Shown: positions 10,031 to 18,034 of the stretch, piece after piece
Layout of the letters: each line of letters begins with the position of its first letter
Numbering within the stretch: position 1 is the first letter of the stretch
From: CAWCBG01 sp963793845
GTDB lineage: Bacteria > Acidobacteriota > Terriglobia > Terriglobales > Acidobacteriaceae
DNA: 64,000 bases
Assembly: GCA_963793845.1 (NCBI GenBank)
Contig: CAWCBG010000014.1
Span: forward strand, 682,001 to 746,000
Direction: 5' to 3'
Position numbers and translations under genes: made by a program
Notes under the pieces: generated by a model
The model's input: only the letters and a program-made list of their open reading frames with translations
Database searches by the model: none
What the model was told of the DNA's origin: nothing

Positions 10031-11134
10031 CTACGCGAACTGCTCCAGAAAGCGCACGTCGCCCTCATAGAACAGCTGAATCTCTTCCACCTCGTACTTC
10101 AAAATTGCGATGCGCTCCACGCCCATGCCGAAGGCGAAGCCCGAAATCTTCGACGAGTCGTAGCCGTTCTGCTTGACGAAATCGAAGACGTTGGGATCGA
10201 CCATGCCGCAGCCCAGCAACTCGATCCAGCCGCTGCCCTTGCACTTGCGGCAGCCCTTGCCGCCGCAGAAGATGCAGCTCACCTGCATGTCGGCGCTCGG
10301 CTCGGTGAAGGGAAAGAACGAGGGATAGAAGCGCGTCTTCACCGATGAGCCGAACAGCGACTTCATGGCGTGGTCGAGCGTGCCCTTCAGATCGCAGAAG
10401 GTGATATTGGTATCGACCGCGAGTCCCTCGACCTGGTGGAAGACCGGCGAGTGCGTGGCGTCAAGCTGATCGTTGCGATGCACCTTGCCGGGAATCACGA
10501 TGCGCACGGGCGGCTTCAGCTTCTCCATCGAGCGGATTTGTACCGGCGAAGTATGCGTCCGCATCATCAGGCGATCGCGCTGTGCCTTGCGCTCCTGCCC
10601 GGCGATGAACAGCGTGTCCTGGGTATCGCGCGCGGGATGGTTCGGCGGAAAGTTCAGCGACTCGAAGTTGTAGTAGTCAGTCTCAACCTCGGGCCCCTCG
10701 CCGACGGAGTAGCCCATCGCCTTGAACACCGCGACAATCTCGTCCTGCACGCGGAGCACGGGGTGCTTCACGCCGATGGGGCGCTGGATGCCGGGAAGAG
10801 TAATGTCGAGGCGCTCGGAGGAAAGCTTCGCTCCAGCAGACGAGGCGCTTATCTTGTCTTGCGCGCTCTCGATGATGTTTTCCGCGCGGGACTTGAGATC
10901 GTTTACGCGCTGCCCGACCTCGCGCTTGGCGTCCTTAGGCGCACCCTTGAGCCAGGTCTCGTTCACCTGAGTGAGGATTCCGTTCTTGCGCGCCATCCAG
11001 CGATCGCGAAAGGTCTTCCAGTCCGACTCGTTGTGAAGTTCTCCAGTCTCGGCATCAAGCGCAGAGAAGAGATCGCCCACCGCGCGGTCCAGCGCCTCCT
11101 GCGAGTAGTCCTCGATTTTCGGGACGGTGTACAT
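10031..11134 (-). CDS. pheS: Phenylalanyl-tRNA synthetase alpha subunit
   Basis: 367 residues with the start chosen at ATG 11134 (MYTVPKIEDYSQEALDRAV). The longer frame to 11212 would begin inside REP sequence and is rejected. Class II motifs are present: motif 2 region SPVFHQVEGLAVD and motif 3 GFAFGMGVERIAILKY. The N-terminal coiled-coil (about 1-100) contacts tRNA. A Cys cluster CIFCGGKGCRKCKGSGW near residue 290 probably binds zinc, a known variant in some bacterial PheS. It charges tRNA-Phe together with PheT encoded downstream. Confidence 0.95.
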   Translation of the reverse strand: MYTVPKIEDYSQEALDRAVGDLFSALDAETGELHNESDWKTFRDRWMARKNGILTQVNETWLKGAPKDAKREVGQRVNDLKSRAENIIESAQDKISASSAGAKLSSERLDITLPGIQRPIGVKHPVLRVQDEIVAVFKAMGYSVGEGPEVETDYYNFESLNFPPNHPARDTQDTLFIAGQERKAQRDRLMMRTHTSPVQIRSMEKLKPPVRIVIPGKVHRNDQLDATHSPVFHQVEGLAVDTNITFCDLKGTLDHAMKSLFGSSVKTRFYPSFFPFTEPSADMQVSCIFCGGKGCRKCKGSGWIELLGCGMVDPNVFDFVKQNGYDSSKISGFAFGMGVERIAILKYEVEEIQLFYEGDVRFLEQFA

Positions 11135-11149
11135 GGGAATTTGCAGTCT

Positions 11150-11462
11150 CGTTTTGAAAGGGCACGGCTTCAGCCGTGCCGTGGAGTGCTCAAAATCTGT
11201 GGCTTTAGCCACTCAGAAATTTCGCTTCGGCACCATTCTCACGCATTTCCCTCGGGGGCTAAAGCCCCAGTCTCCATATCCAGATGTGGCGGCACAGCTA
11301 AAGCTGTGCCCTTTCAAAGCGGCCTGCGTACAGCTCAAGCCTTGCCCTTCAAAAACCGCCTGCGGCAGAGCTAAAGCTGTGCCGCTTTCAAACCATTCAC
11401 AACGTCATCCCTGGCTTTGAAAGGGCACGGCTTCAGCCGTGCCGCAGGAATCGTTTATCTCA
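11150..11462. repeat. REP cluster, downstream side of RAYT
   Basis: Several short palindromes: GGCACGGCTTCAGCCGTGCC (11162-11181 and about 11426-11445), GGCACAGCTAAAGCTGTGCC (11290-11310 region), GGCAGAGCTAAAGCTGTGCC and GGGGCTAAAGCCCC. They share the 'AAAGGGCAC...GTGCC(C)TTTCAAA' frame. The same family lies on the other side of the transposase gene at 11936-12160, so this is a REP array linked to its RAYT. Confidence 0.85.
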
Positions 11463-11929
11463 GCTGGCTTTAGCCACTGAGGGACCTCATCTCTCTCGGA
11501 CCCAGGATATCGGGAGCAATAAGGATACTGTACGGCAGAATCTGCCAGTCCTTTGTTCAGAGGATTACGCAAAATGTATAAAACATGCTGTGCGTAGTCA
11601 GCCGCATCCCGAATGCGATGATCGGAAAAGCCGCGCTGCCAAATTTCTAAGGAACTCTGAAGTTCCCTTTTGGCACGGAAGGAAAAACCCCCCTTAATAA
11701 ACTGAACGGCACGTTCAAGCGTGACTGTCGGCGTAATCAGGGCATGGAAGTGGTCCGGCATGAGCACGTATTCGTGCAACCGACAGGCCCGACCGCGATA
11801 GGAGTGAAGCGTTTCCAGGAACAGCCTCGCCCATGGTTCGCTCTTGAAGAGCGCCCGTCTTTGCCAGGTCGCGGCTGTCACGAAATAGGTTTGATCGTTC
11901 CTGGTAGCGTGCTCACGTGCAGGTTTCAA
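11405..11929 (-). mobile_element. REP-associated tyrosine transposase (RAYT, Y1/IS200-like)
   Basis: 174 residues from TTG 11929. The Y1_Tnp core is evident: TYFVTAATWQRRALFKSE at the N-terminus, the HUH-type metal site in EYVLMPDHFHALITP, and YILRNPLNKGLA toward the end, the region that holds the catalytic Tyr in this family. The last 18 or so residues (SCGTAEAVPFQSQG) are translated from a REP element. RAYTs are single-copy domesticated relatives of IS200/IS605 transposases thought to move REP palindromes. It sits between rplT and pheS and so splits the infC-rpmI-rplT-pheS-pheT order. Confidence 0.9.
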
Positions 11930-11935
11930 CGGAAA

Positions 11936-12165
11936 ACCTCAGGGGCTAAAGCCCCAGTTCCTATAGAGAGCTTCTACGGCACAGCTAAAGCTGTGCCCTT
12001 TCAAAACTGCCTACGGCACAGCTGAAGCTGTGCTCTTTCAAAGCGGCCTGCCGCACGGCTGAAGCTGTGCCCTTTCAAAGCGGACTGCGGTACAGCTCAA
12101 GCTGTGCCCTTTCAGAGCCGCCTGCCGCACGGCTGAAGCTGTGCCCTTTCAAAGCTCAATGACCG
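11936..12165. repeat. REP array, upstream side of RAYT
   Basis: At least five units in tandem at ~37-40 bp spacing, each with a palindrome of the type GGCACAGCTAAAGCTGTGCC or CGCACGGCTGAAGCTGTGCC followed by CTTTCAAA and a GCCTGC spacer, plus one GGGGCTAAAGCCCC. Alternating arms such as ACGGCTGAAGCTGTG show sequence drift within the array. Confidence 0.85.
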
Positions 12166-12183
12166 CCTAACCTCAAACACGTT

Positions 12184-12204
12184 GGGCGGCCGCTTGGGCC
12201 GCCC
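12184..12204 (-). terminator. Hairpin downstream of rplT, possible terminator
   Basis: GGGCGGCC, short loop, GGCCGCCC, just after the rplT stop on the minus strand. The following sequence has only short T runs (AACGTGTTTG), so it may be a weak terminator or attenuator before the REP array. Confidence 0.4.
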
Positions 12205-12238
12205 ATGGGAGTCGTTCAGATTGTCCGGGATGGGCGGA

Positions 12239-12619
12239 TTACGCTGCGGCAGCGGGCTTGGCATTTGCGATCGCGCTCTTGGCCTGATCACATAACGCGG
12301 TAAATCCGGCCGCATCCTTGACCGCGATATCGGCGAGGATCTTGCGGTCCAACTCATTGCCGGCAAGTTTCAGGCCATGAATGAACTGACTATAGCTGAT
12401 GCCGTTCAAGTTGCAGGCCGCGCCGATACGCACGATCCAGATCGACCGGAACTGGCGCTTCTTCTGCTTGCGGCCACTGTAGGCGAACTTCAGCCCGCGC
12501 TCGACGGACTCTTTTGCCTGCCGGTAGAGTTTTGATTTTGTTAAGTAATAGCCACTGGCGCGCTCAAGTATCTTTTTGCGGCGCGCGCGGCGCTTGGTCC
12601 CACGTTTTACGCGAGGCAT
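12239..12619 (-). CDS. rplT: 50S ribosomal protein L20
   Basis: 126 residues, MPRVKRGTKRRARRKKILER, with the family core GLKFAYSGRKQKKRQFRSIW and CNLNGISYSQFIHGLKLAG. The length is typical (about 117-120) with a short Ala-rich tail. L20 binds 23S rRNA early in assembly and in several bacteria represses its own operon. It lies downstream of rpmI and infC as usual. Confidence 0.97.
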   Translation of the reverse strand: MPRVKRGTKRRARRKKILERASGYYLTKSKLYRQAKESVERGLKFAYSGRKQKKRQFRSIWIVRIGAACNLNGISYSQFIHGLKLAGNELDRKILADIAVKDAAGFTALCDQAKSAIANAKPAAAA

Positions 12620-12756
12620 TGCTGCTCCTTTTTGCAGTTCGTTAAGCGGCTGGAGGCAAGGACATCAACCACGCTCCCGAAGGAGGGGCCGGAATCGCCT
12701 CTTCACACGCTGTTGTCCGTTACGCTTGAGGGCGCACCGGATGCCGCACCATGCGG

Positions 12757-12951
12757 CTAGTAAGGAATCATCCTCTTGATTTTGGGCTGATCCGCTTTGT
12801 CGACCAACGTATCGCGATCAAGCTGGCGTTTGCGCTTGGTTCCCTTGGAAGTCAGGATGTGGCGCTTCATGGAATGTCCACGCTTTACTTTGCCCGATCC
12901 TGTCTTCTTGAAGCGCTTCGCCGCTCCACTATGTGTCTTCAGCTTCGGCAT
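12757..12951 (-). CDS. rpmI: 50S ribosomal protein L35
   Basis: 64 residues, MPKLKTHSGAAKRFKKTGSG, with KRGHSMKRHILTSKGTKRKR, the complete L35 pattern. It sits between infC and rplT, the conserved order. Confidence 0.97.
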   Translation of the reverse strand: MPKLKTHSGAAKRFKKTGSGKVKRGHSMKRHILTSKGTKRKRQLDRDTLVDKADQPKIKRMIPY

Positions 12952-13037
12952 AAGTTCTCTCTATTACAACATAAAGGCGCACACCCGGCCAGAGCGCAAA
13001 CGCGCGCCTCGATCTTTCATCCATCCCCTGTTCGGGA

Positions 13038-13661
13038 CTACTGTTGCTGCTGCTGCGGAGGCGCTGACGGCGCTTGCGGAGCTGCCGCGGTCTTCGGTTC
13101 CGGCTTGGCTACCTGCGGTTTCGGCGCATGCGGCTTAGCCGGCGCCTGCGTCTTCGGCGGAGCCAGGATCAGGTGCAAGGTATTACCTTCCTGACGCGGC
13201 CGGAACTCCACAATCGCCTTGTCGCCGAGATCCTTGATCAGGCGTTCAAGGATTTCTCTCCCCAAACCCTGTCGCGTCATTTCGCGTCCGCGAAAAAAGA
13301 TGGTCGCCTTGACCTTGTCGCCCTCGGCCAGGAAGCGCAGCACATGATTCTTCTTCGTGTCGTAGTCATGATCGTCCACGTTGATGCGGAACTTCACTTC
13401 CTTGACCACGATCTGATGCTGGTGCTTCTTGGCTTCCCGTTCGCGTTTTTCCTGCTGATACAGGTACTTCCCGTAGTCCATGATGCGGCAAACGGGAGGC
13501 TGCGCGGTGGGAGAGACTTCAACCAGGTCCAGGTTCTTTTCGCGGGCTATTTTGAGCGCCTCGAACGGAACCATGATGCCCAACTGATTCCCTTCATCAT
13601 CGATCACGCGGACTTCGCGGACACGGATGCGCTCATTGGTGCGGATAAAACGCTTATCGAT
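13038..13661 (-). CDS. infC: Translation initiation factor IF-3, AUC start
   Basis: I place the start at ATC 13661, not at the later GTG 13607. From ATC the protein reads (M)DKRFIRTNERIRVREVRVID, which is the conserved IF-3 N-terminus lost with the GTG start. A perfect GGAGG lies five bases upstream of ATC. The body has the N-domain (EALKIAREKNLDLVEVSP, CRIMDYGKYLYQQEK) and the C-domain (GDKVKATIFFRGREMTRQGLG). An extra Pro/Ala/Gln tail of about 40 residues ends in QQQQQ. IF-3 rejects non-standard start codons, and an AUU/AUC start is the basis of its autoregulation in other bacteria. Confidence 0.93.
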   Translation of the reverse strand: MDKRFIRTNERIRVREVRVIDDEGNQLGIMVPFEALKIAREKNLDLVEVSPTAQPPVCRIMDYGKYLYQQEKREREAKKHQHQIVVKEVKFRINVDDHDYDTKKNHVLRFLAEGDKVKATIFFRGREMTRQGLGREILERLIKDLGDKAIVEFRPRQEGNTLHLILAPPKTQAPAKPHAPKPQVAKPEPKTAAAPQAPSAPPQQQQQ

Positions 13662-13835
13662 ACGGTCCTCCAGGACAGAAACTGCAACTCAAAGTATAGC
13701 ATGCGATTGAGAGATAAATTCGACAGCGCCATCGGCCCGCGTCGCTTCGACACGCGCATACCAGCCTGTCTCCGGCGGTCACGCCTTGTTTGCGAGGAGC
13801 GGACCAGGGCATCTCCCTCCCAAACGGCAAGTGCA

Positions 13836-13863
13836 TAAAAATGGCCGCCAGGTTCGGCGGCCA
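13836..13863 (-). terminator. Intrinsic terminator after the PEP-CTERM gene
   Basis: On the minus strand TGGCCGCC, loop GAACCT, GGCGGCCA, followed by TTTTT. It lies 18 bp past the stop of the gene at 13881-14537. Confidence 0.85.
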
Positions 13864-13880
13864 AAGGGGGAAGAAGAAAC

Positions 13881-14537
13881 CTACTTTATGTACTTGCGAC
13901 GGGTGACAGTGGCAACACCCAGTAACCCTGTTCCAAGCAGAAGCAGTGAGGCTGGCTCGGGCACCAGCGACAGGTGCAGCGTGTCGATAGCAAAATCGTT
14001 GCTGCCGACAATGCTGAACACTGCCTTGGTGATGTTATTTCCGTCCAGGTCTTTTGCACCGATGAAGATGGCGCTACCATCTCCGTTGCTGGTACTGTTT
14101 CCGGCCTCAGTTACAGTTCCCAGCAAGGTAGTGCCGTTGTAGACCTGCAACTCGGCCGTGAAAGCACCGAAAAAGTTAGGTTGAATTTGAGCGCCGACGT
14201 CCTGATAACCCTCATCGAAGAGGAATGTCAGCGGTCCGTGATTGTTGGTCCAGACGAGATAATCGCCTGGAGTGAAGTCTCCCGACCAGCCATTACCTTG
14301 CTGCCGGACTTGCCCCCCCTGGTGTGCCACCGCAAAGCTTCCGAAGATGGTATCTCCGTTAGGGCTGGCGGTTGCGACAAATCCGTGGGGGATATTGGTG
14401 AACGAGGGACCCAGCTGGCTCCAGTCGACCGTGATATTGCCGGTGACAGTGGTTTCCAGCTGGATGACGTCGGCCTGCGCTAGCGAGAAAGCCGCCAGCA
14501 CGAAGGCCGCGACCATCAGGAGCGTGTTCTTTCTCAT
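13881..14537 (-). CDS. PEP-CTERM sorted exported protein
   Basis: 218 residues from ATG 14537 (MRKNTLLMVAAFVLAAFSLAQA, signal peptide), preceded by GAGGAGAAGCG. A longer frame to 14606 has no better start. The mature part is beta-rich with many Gly, Asn and Thr (GDGSAIFIGAKDLDGN). The C-terminus is VPEPASLLLLGTGLLGVATV then TRRKYIK: PEP motif, hydrophobic helix, basic tail. Substrate of an exosortase, function unknown. Confidence 0.88.
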   Translation of the reverse strand: MRKNTLLMVAAFVLAAFSLAQADVIQLETTVTGNITVDWSQLGPSFTNIPHGFVATASPNGDTIFGSFAVAHQGGQVRQQGNGWSGDFTPGDYLVWTNNHGPLTFLFDEGYQDVGAQIQPNFFGAFTAELQVYNGTTLLGTVTEAGNSTSNGDGSAIFIGAKDLDGNNITKAVFSIVGSNDFAIDTLHLSLVPEPASLLLLGTGLLGVATVTRRKYIK

Positions 14538-15010
14538 CGCTTCTCCTCGATTCGCGTCCCGTTGCGGCTGCGGATGTGCCCGCGAGCACCTAACAGTCTG
14601 GAGCACCGCCTTCCGGTAACGCGTCTCGTAACCTTATTGGTACCCTACTGCACGTTACTGTCCAAAGGTGTAGTTTGTTAAAGCCCTGTAAACCACGAAA
14701 ATGCCTGTTTTTTGAAATGACAGAAGTGCAAACTATTGCACATTGTGGAAATTGATTTCCACTTGATCAATAGTTATCACGTCACTTAAGTAATAGTAGG
14801 AAGGTAATCTTGAGATCGAGAGTCGTACCGCCCAAGTTAAGTACGCCGGAATAATGGAGGAGCAATGACTCCTATCGATCTCGGCAATGGCGTGCATGAA
14901 GCAATCCTTTATTGTCAATCAGTTACGATGGTAGTGCCAAGGTATGCAGCATAAGGCGAGAGTGAGCTGCAGACGGATGGAAGGATTGCGGCAAGATTCA
15001 GGCGATGACG
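14538..15010. other. AT-richer intergenic region
   Basis: No gene. A GTGCAAACTATTGCAC palindrome lies at about 14727-14742, facing the PEP-CTERM gene. The stretch 14640-14860 is clearly richer in A/T than the surroundings and may hold the promoter of that gene. Confidence 0.35.
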
Positions 15011-16348
15011 CTACCGATGAGACATTTCATTCCGAATTTCGAGGATGCGGGCGCTCACTAGTTGATTGGCATCATGCCGGCCCTGGACAAGAAGCTTGAG
15101 GTAGTTGTCGGTCAAGGCCTCGGTAAATGCGCCATCGCAATGGGTAAGAGTAATGGAATCAAGGTTACTGCCAACAAACGATCGCATAAAGGCGTGCTTC
15201 TTCCGGGACGCAAGGTCACGCAGAACCCGGTTACGCTCGCGCGCGATCTGAACCGGCACCTGGTCCGGCATGGCGGCCGACGGCGTTCCCGGACGAGACG
15301 AATACGTGAATACGTGCAAGTAGGTGAAGGGCAGCATCTCGATGAATGCGCGCGTCTGCTCGAAATCCTCTTGGCTTTCGCCGGGAAAGCCAACCATAAC
15401 GTCTGCGCCAATGGCAGCGTCCGGCATGGCGTCGCGAATCCGTTCCAGCCGGTCGGCATAATGCCAGGGGCGATACTTGCGGTGCATCTTGCGAAGAATG
15501 CGATCGCTGCCCGACTGCAGAGGTACATGCGCATGCTTGGCGATGCGTGACGAAGACGCGACCAGGTCGATCACTTCATTGCTCCAGTCCATGGGCTCGA
15601 CGGAGCTGATGCGGATCTTCTCGATTGCGGTCCGCTCGAGGATAGTCCGCAGCATAGTGACGAAGCTGGACTGTGGTGTAAGATCGCGGCCCCAGCGACC
15701 CAGGTTGATTCCTGACAGGACGATCTCGCGATAGCCTTTCTCGACCAGCGAATCCACTTCGCGCAGAACATCACCCAGATTGAGCGATCGGCTGCTGCCG
15801 CGCACCGAAGGAATAATGCAGAAGGAGCAGCGATTATCGCAGCCGTCCTGCACTTTGAGGTTGGGCCGCGTCTTCTCCGACGCCACGCCGCTTTCGACGT
15901 CGAAGACGGGCGCTGCCATCAGCTCGGTATGGGCGAAGATGTCGCCTACCACGATGCTCGAGTGCCCGGACGCCGCCAAGTCCTGCAGTGGAACAAATCC
16001 GGCCGCGCTCGGCGAAGCTGACGCATACGCCGCCACTTCATGTTTATGGGAGTTACCGATGACCAGGCTCACGCCGGGGAGCGACGCCAGTTCCTCCGGG
16101 GCGCGCTGGGCATAACAGCCGGTGATCAGAATTCTGGCGTCGGGATTTTCGCGATGAATGCGGCGAATGGTGGCGCGCGCGTCCTGATCGGCAGAAGCAG
16201 TGACCGTGCAGGTATTCAGTACGACGACATTGGCGGCGTTCCAGCCCGAGGCCCGCTCCAGACCGCGCTCGACGAGTTGACGCTCGATCGCGGCGCCATC
16301 GGCCTGGGTCGCGCGGCAGCCAAAGTTCTCCACATGGTAAGTCGCCAC
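15011..16348 (-). CDS. mtaB: tRNA (N6-L-threonylcarbamoyladenosine(37)-C2)-methylthiotransferase MtaB
   Basis: 445 residues from GTG 16348, so that the protein starts (M)ATYHVENFGCRATQADG. The upstream ATG at 16426 adds an unlikely leader. The N-terminal MTTase domain has FGC, VVLNTCTVT and ITGCYAQ cysteines for the auxiliary [4Fe-4S] cluster. The radical SAM motif is CDNRCSFCIIP. A C-terminal TRAM domain follows (FVGSNLDSITL...). The CRATQADG signature fits MtaB-type rather than MiaB or RimO. It adds methylthio to t6A37 of ANN-decoding tRNAs. Confidence 0.9.
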   Translation of the reverse strand: MATYHVENFGCRATQADGAAIERQLVERGLERASGWNAANVVVLNTCTVTASADQDARATIRRIHRENPDARILITGCYAQRAPEELASLPGVSLVIGNSHKHEVAAYASASPSAAGFVPLQDLAASGHSSIVVGDIFAHTELMAAPVFDVESGVASEKTRPNLKVQDGCDNRCSFCIIPSVRGSSRSLNLGDVLREVDSLVEKGYREIVLSGINLGRWGRDLTPQSSFVTMLRTILERTAIEKIRISSVEPMDWSNEVIDLVASSSRIAKHAHVPLQSGSDRILRKMHRKYRPWHYADRLERIRDAMPDAAIGADVMVGFPGESQEDFEQTRAFIEMLPFTYLHVFTYSSRPGTPSAAMPDQVPVQIARERNRVLRDLASRKKHAFMRSFVGSNLDSITLTHCDGAFTEALTDNYLKLLVQGRHDANQLVSARILEIRNEMSHR

Positions 16349-16531
16349 AAGTAGGATTATACTGGCAGCAATCGTCGCCGCTCCCGGAGCGTCGCGATCG
16401 CCGTGGGGAATGCAAGCAACCCGCAATTTTGAGTGTTACCTGGATGCAAGGCAAGATCCAGCAACTTGGCAAGTGAAATTCGCATCTCACCTGCCGCTTC
16501 GCATCTGACGCACTTCACCCCTGGAGCTACC

Positions 16532-17002
16532 ATGACACGACGCATCCTGTTAGTGGATGATGAACTCGCCATTCTGCTCACCTTGAGAGCCATCCTGGAA
16601 ATGAATGGCTTCGAGGTCGACACCGCCGCCTCCGCAAAAGAAGCCGCTGCGAAGATGGACAGCGGAACGTTTGAGATGGTCATCACCGATATGCGGATGG
16701 AGACAGAAACTGCTGGTTATGACGTGATCCGGGCTGCGCGCAAGCAGTCCTATAACCCAGCGACGGCGATTTTGACTGCCTATCCGTCGCTAGGTAATGA
16801 ATGGCAGAGCCAGGGGGCCCAGTCCCTGCTGGTGAAGCCCGTCAATACCAGGGAACTACTGCACCAGATTGAAGCGCTGCTGGTCAGCCACCAGGATCAC
16901 ACACGCCGCTCGCAAGCTCCGTTGCAGGCGGCCGCAGCCAAGAAGGCCAGCGTGCATAACGGCGGCGAGTCGGACCGGGCGATCGCCAAAAAGGGTTTGT
17001 AG
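16532..17002 (+). CDS. Single-domain response regulator
   Basis: 156 residues from ATG 16532 (MTRRILLVDDELAILLTLRA). A receiver domain spans about 1-120: acidic pair DDE, phospho-acceptor Asp in VITDMRM, Thr in AILTAYPS, Lys in LLVKPVN. There is no output domain, only a basic Ala-rich tail of about 30 residues. No histidine kinase is near, so the partner is unknown. Confidence 0.88.
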   Translation: MTRRILLVDDELAILLTLRAILEMNGFEVDTAASAKEAAAKMDSGTFEMVITDMRMETETAGYDVIRAARKQSYNPATAILTAYPSLGNEWQSQGAQSLLVKPVNTRELLHQIEALLVSHQDHTRRSQAPLQAAAAKKASVHNGGESDRAIAKKGL

Positions 17003-17134
17003 TCCCGGCTGGAGTAGATCGCGCCAGTAGGGGGCAGTCCGGGCAACAAATGTCCCGGCTTCAGGCGCGGCATACCCCGCCCCGAGCATCCAGCGTACGG
17101 AGCGATGGGCGCGATGAGATGGCTGAATTTTCGA

Positions 17135-17443
17135 TCAGGCAGTGGCCGCCGCCGTCCGCCGTTGTTGAAAGCATTCCCGGCAGAAAACAGGTCGACCTTG
17201 CGTCGGCTTGAATGGAACAGTAGTTTCTTTCCCGCAGCCTGAGCAGTTGGTACGAGTCTCGACCTTCTGGTAGTTGCCGGCGGGAGTAGCACCCAGCGTT
17301 GAAGCGCGCTTGGCTTTGCAGGGCTTGCAACGTTTGGGCTCGTTCTTGAATTGCTTGTCGTGGAAGAACAGCTGCTCTCCGGCCGTAAAAACGAAATCAG
17401 CGCCGCAGTCAATACACTTCAGAATCTTATCCTGGAATTCCAT
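17135..17443 (-). CDS. Zinc-ribbon protein with paired CxxC motifs
   Basis: 102 residues: MEFQDKILKCIDCGADFVFT with CIDC, then CKPCKAK (about 40-45), a linker, then CSGCGKETTVPF and FCRECFQQ. This gives two zinc ribbons, each made of two CxxC pairs, as in the 'probable zinc-ribbon' family common in environmental bacteria. The function is unknown; nucleic acid binding is only a guess. Confidence 0.8.
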   Translation of the reverse strand: MEFQDKILKCIDCGADFVFTAGEQLFFHDKQFKNEPKRCKPCKAKRASTLGATPAGNYQKVETRTNCSGCGKETTVPFKPTQGRPVFCRECFQQRRTAAATA

Positions 17444-17649
17444 GGAAAGATGCTCCCTTCAGCCCCGAATCCCAAGCCACGGACGTGGCGGACTGTCACC
17501 TGCGGGCGGACCGGACTGAAGATCCATGCCGGCAGCGGCAGCCTTCCTTGGCTCAGGTATACCCCTGGGTTCGGCCCCCGTACGCTTGGCACGGCTACTA
17601 CGTATTACTGCGGAACCACTATCAAGATAAGATCTGCAGAAATTGCGGC

Positions 17650-17681
17650 AAAACATAGGGCCGCCGTGATGCGGCGGCCCT
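17650..17681 (-). terminator. Terminator after rpsU
   Basis: AGGGCCGCCG, loop CATCA, CGGCGGCCCT, then ATGTTTTG on the minus strand, 10 bp after the S21 stop. Confidence 0.8.
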
Positions 17682-17690
17682 GCTCTCGGA

Positions 17691-17888
17691 TTAGTCCTGC
17701 TCTTTACGAGCCTTTTTGCGGCTGCGTTTGCGCGCTAGCGCTTCCTTTACGCGACGCTTTTCGCCCGGCTTGAGGTAAAAGGAGTGACGCTTCACTTCCT
17801 TGATAATGTCCTCTTGCTGAACCTTGCGTTTGAACCGCCGAAGGGCATTCTCTAAAGATTCGCCCTCTTGAATTCTGACTTCGGCCAA
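17691..17888 (-). CDS. rpsU: 30S ribosomal protein S21, TTG start
   Basis: 65 residues from TTG 17888: (M)AEVRIQEGESLENALRRF, KRKVQQEDIIKEVKRHSFYL and a basic tail (RSRKKARKEQD). The length and sequence are typical of S21. The frame is open further upstream to an ATG at 17957, but those 23 residues do not belong to S21 and TTG gives the family N-terminus. Confidence 0.88.
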   Translation of the reverse strand: MAEVRIQEGESLENALRRFKRKVQQEDIIKEVKRHSFYLKPGEKRRVKEALARKRSRKKARKEQD

Positions 17889-18034
17889 CCGGGAAACACC
17901 CCCAGACTCGTCCTGTGGGACACTATTAGTTATCCCAAGCTTCTCCCGCGAAGTCAAGGGAAGAGTCCCCTCGCCGTGGTATGTTTAGTGCCATTCGCGA
18001 GCAGCACCTAAGTATCACATTACCTGCATCCTGC

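Noticed and set aside
11150..12165. CRISPR array
   Set aside because: Units are palindromes at 37-40 bp spacing, but the repeats vary, the spacers are themselves conserved, and there are no cas genes. A REP array with its RAYT explains it.
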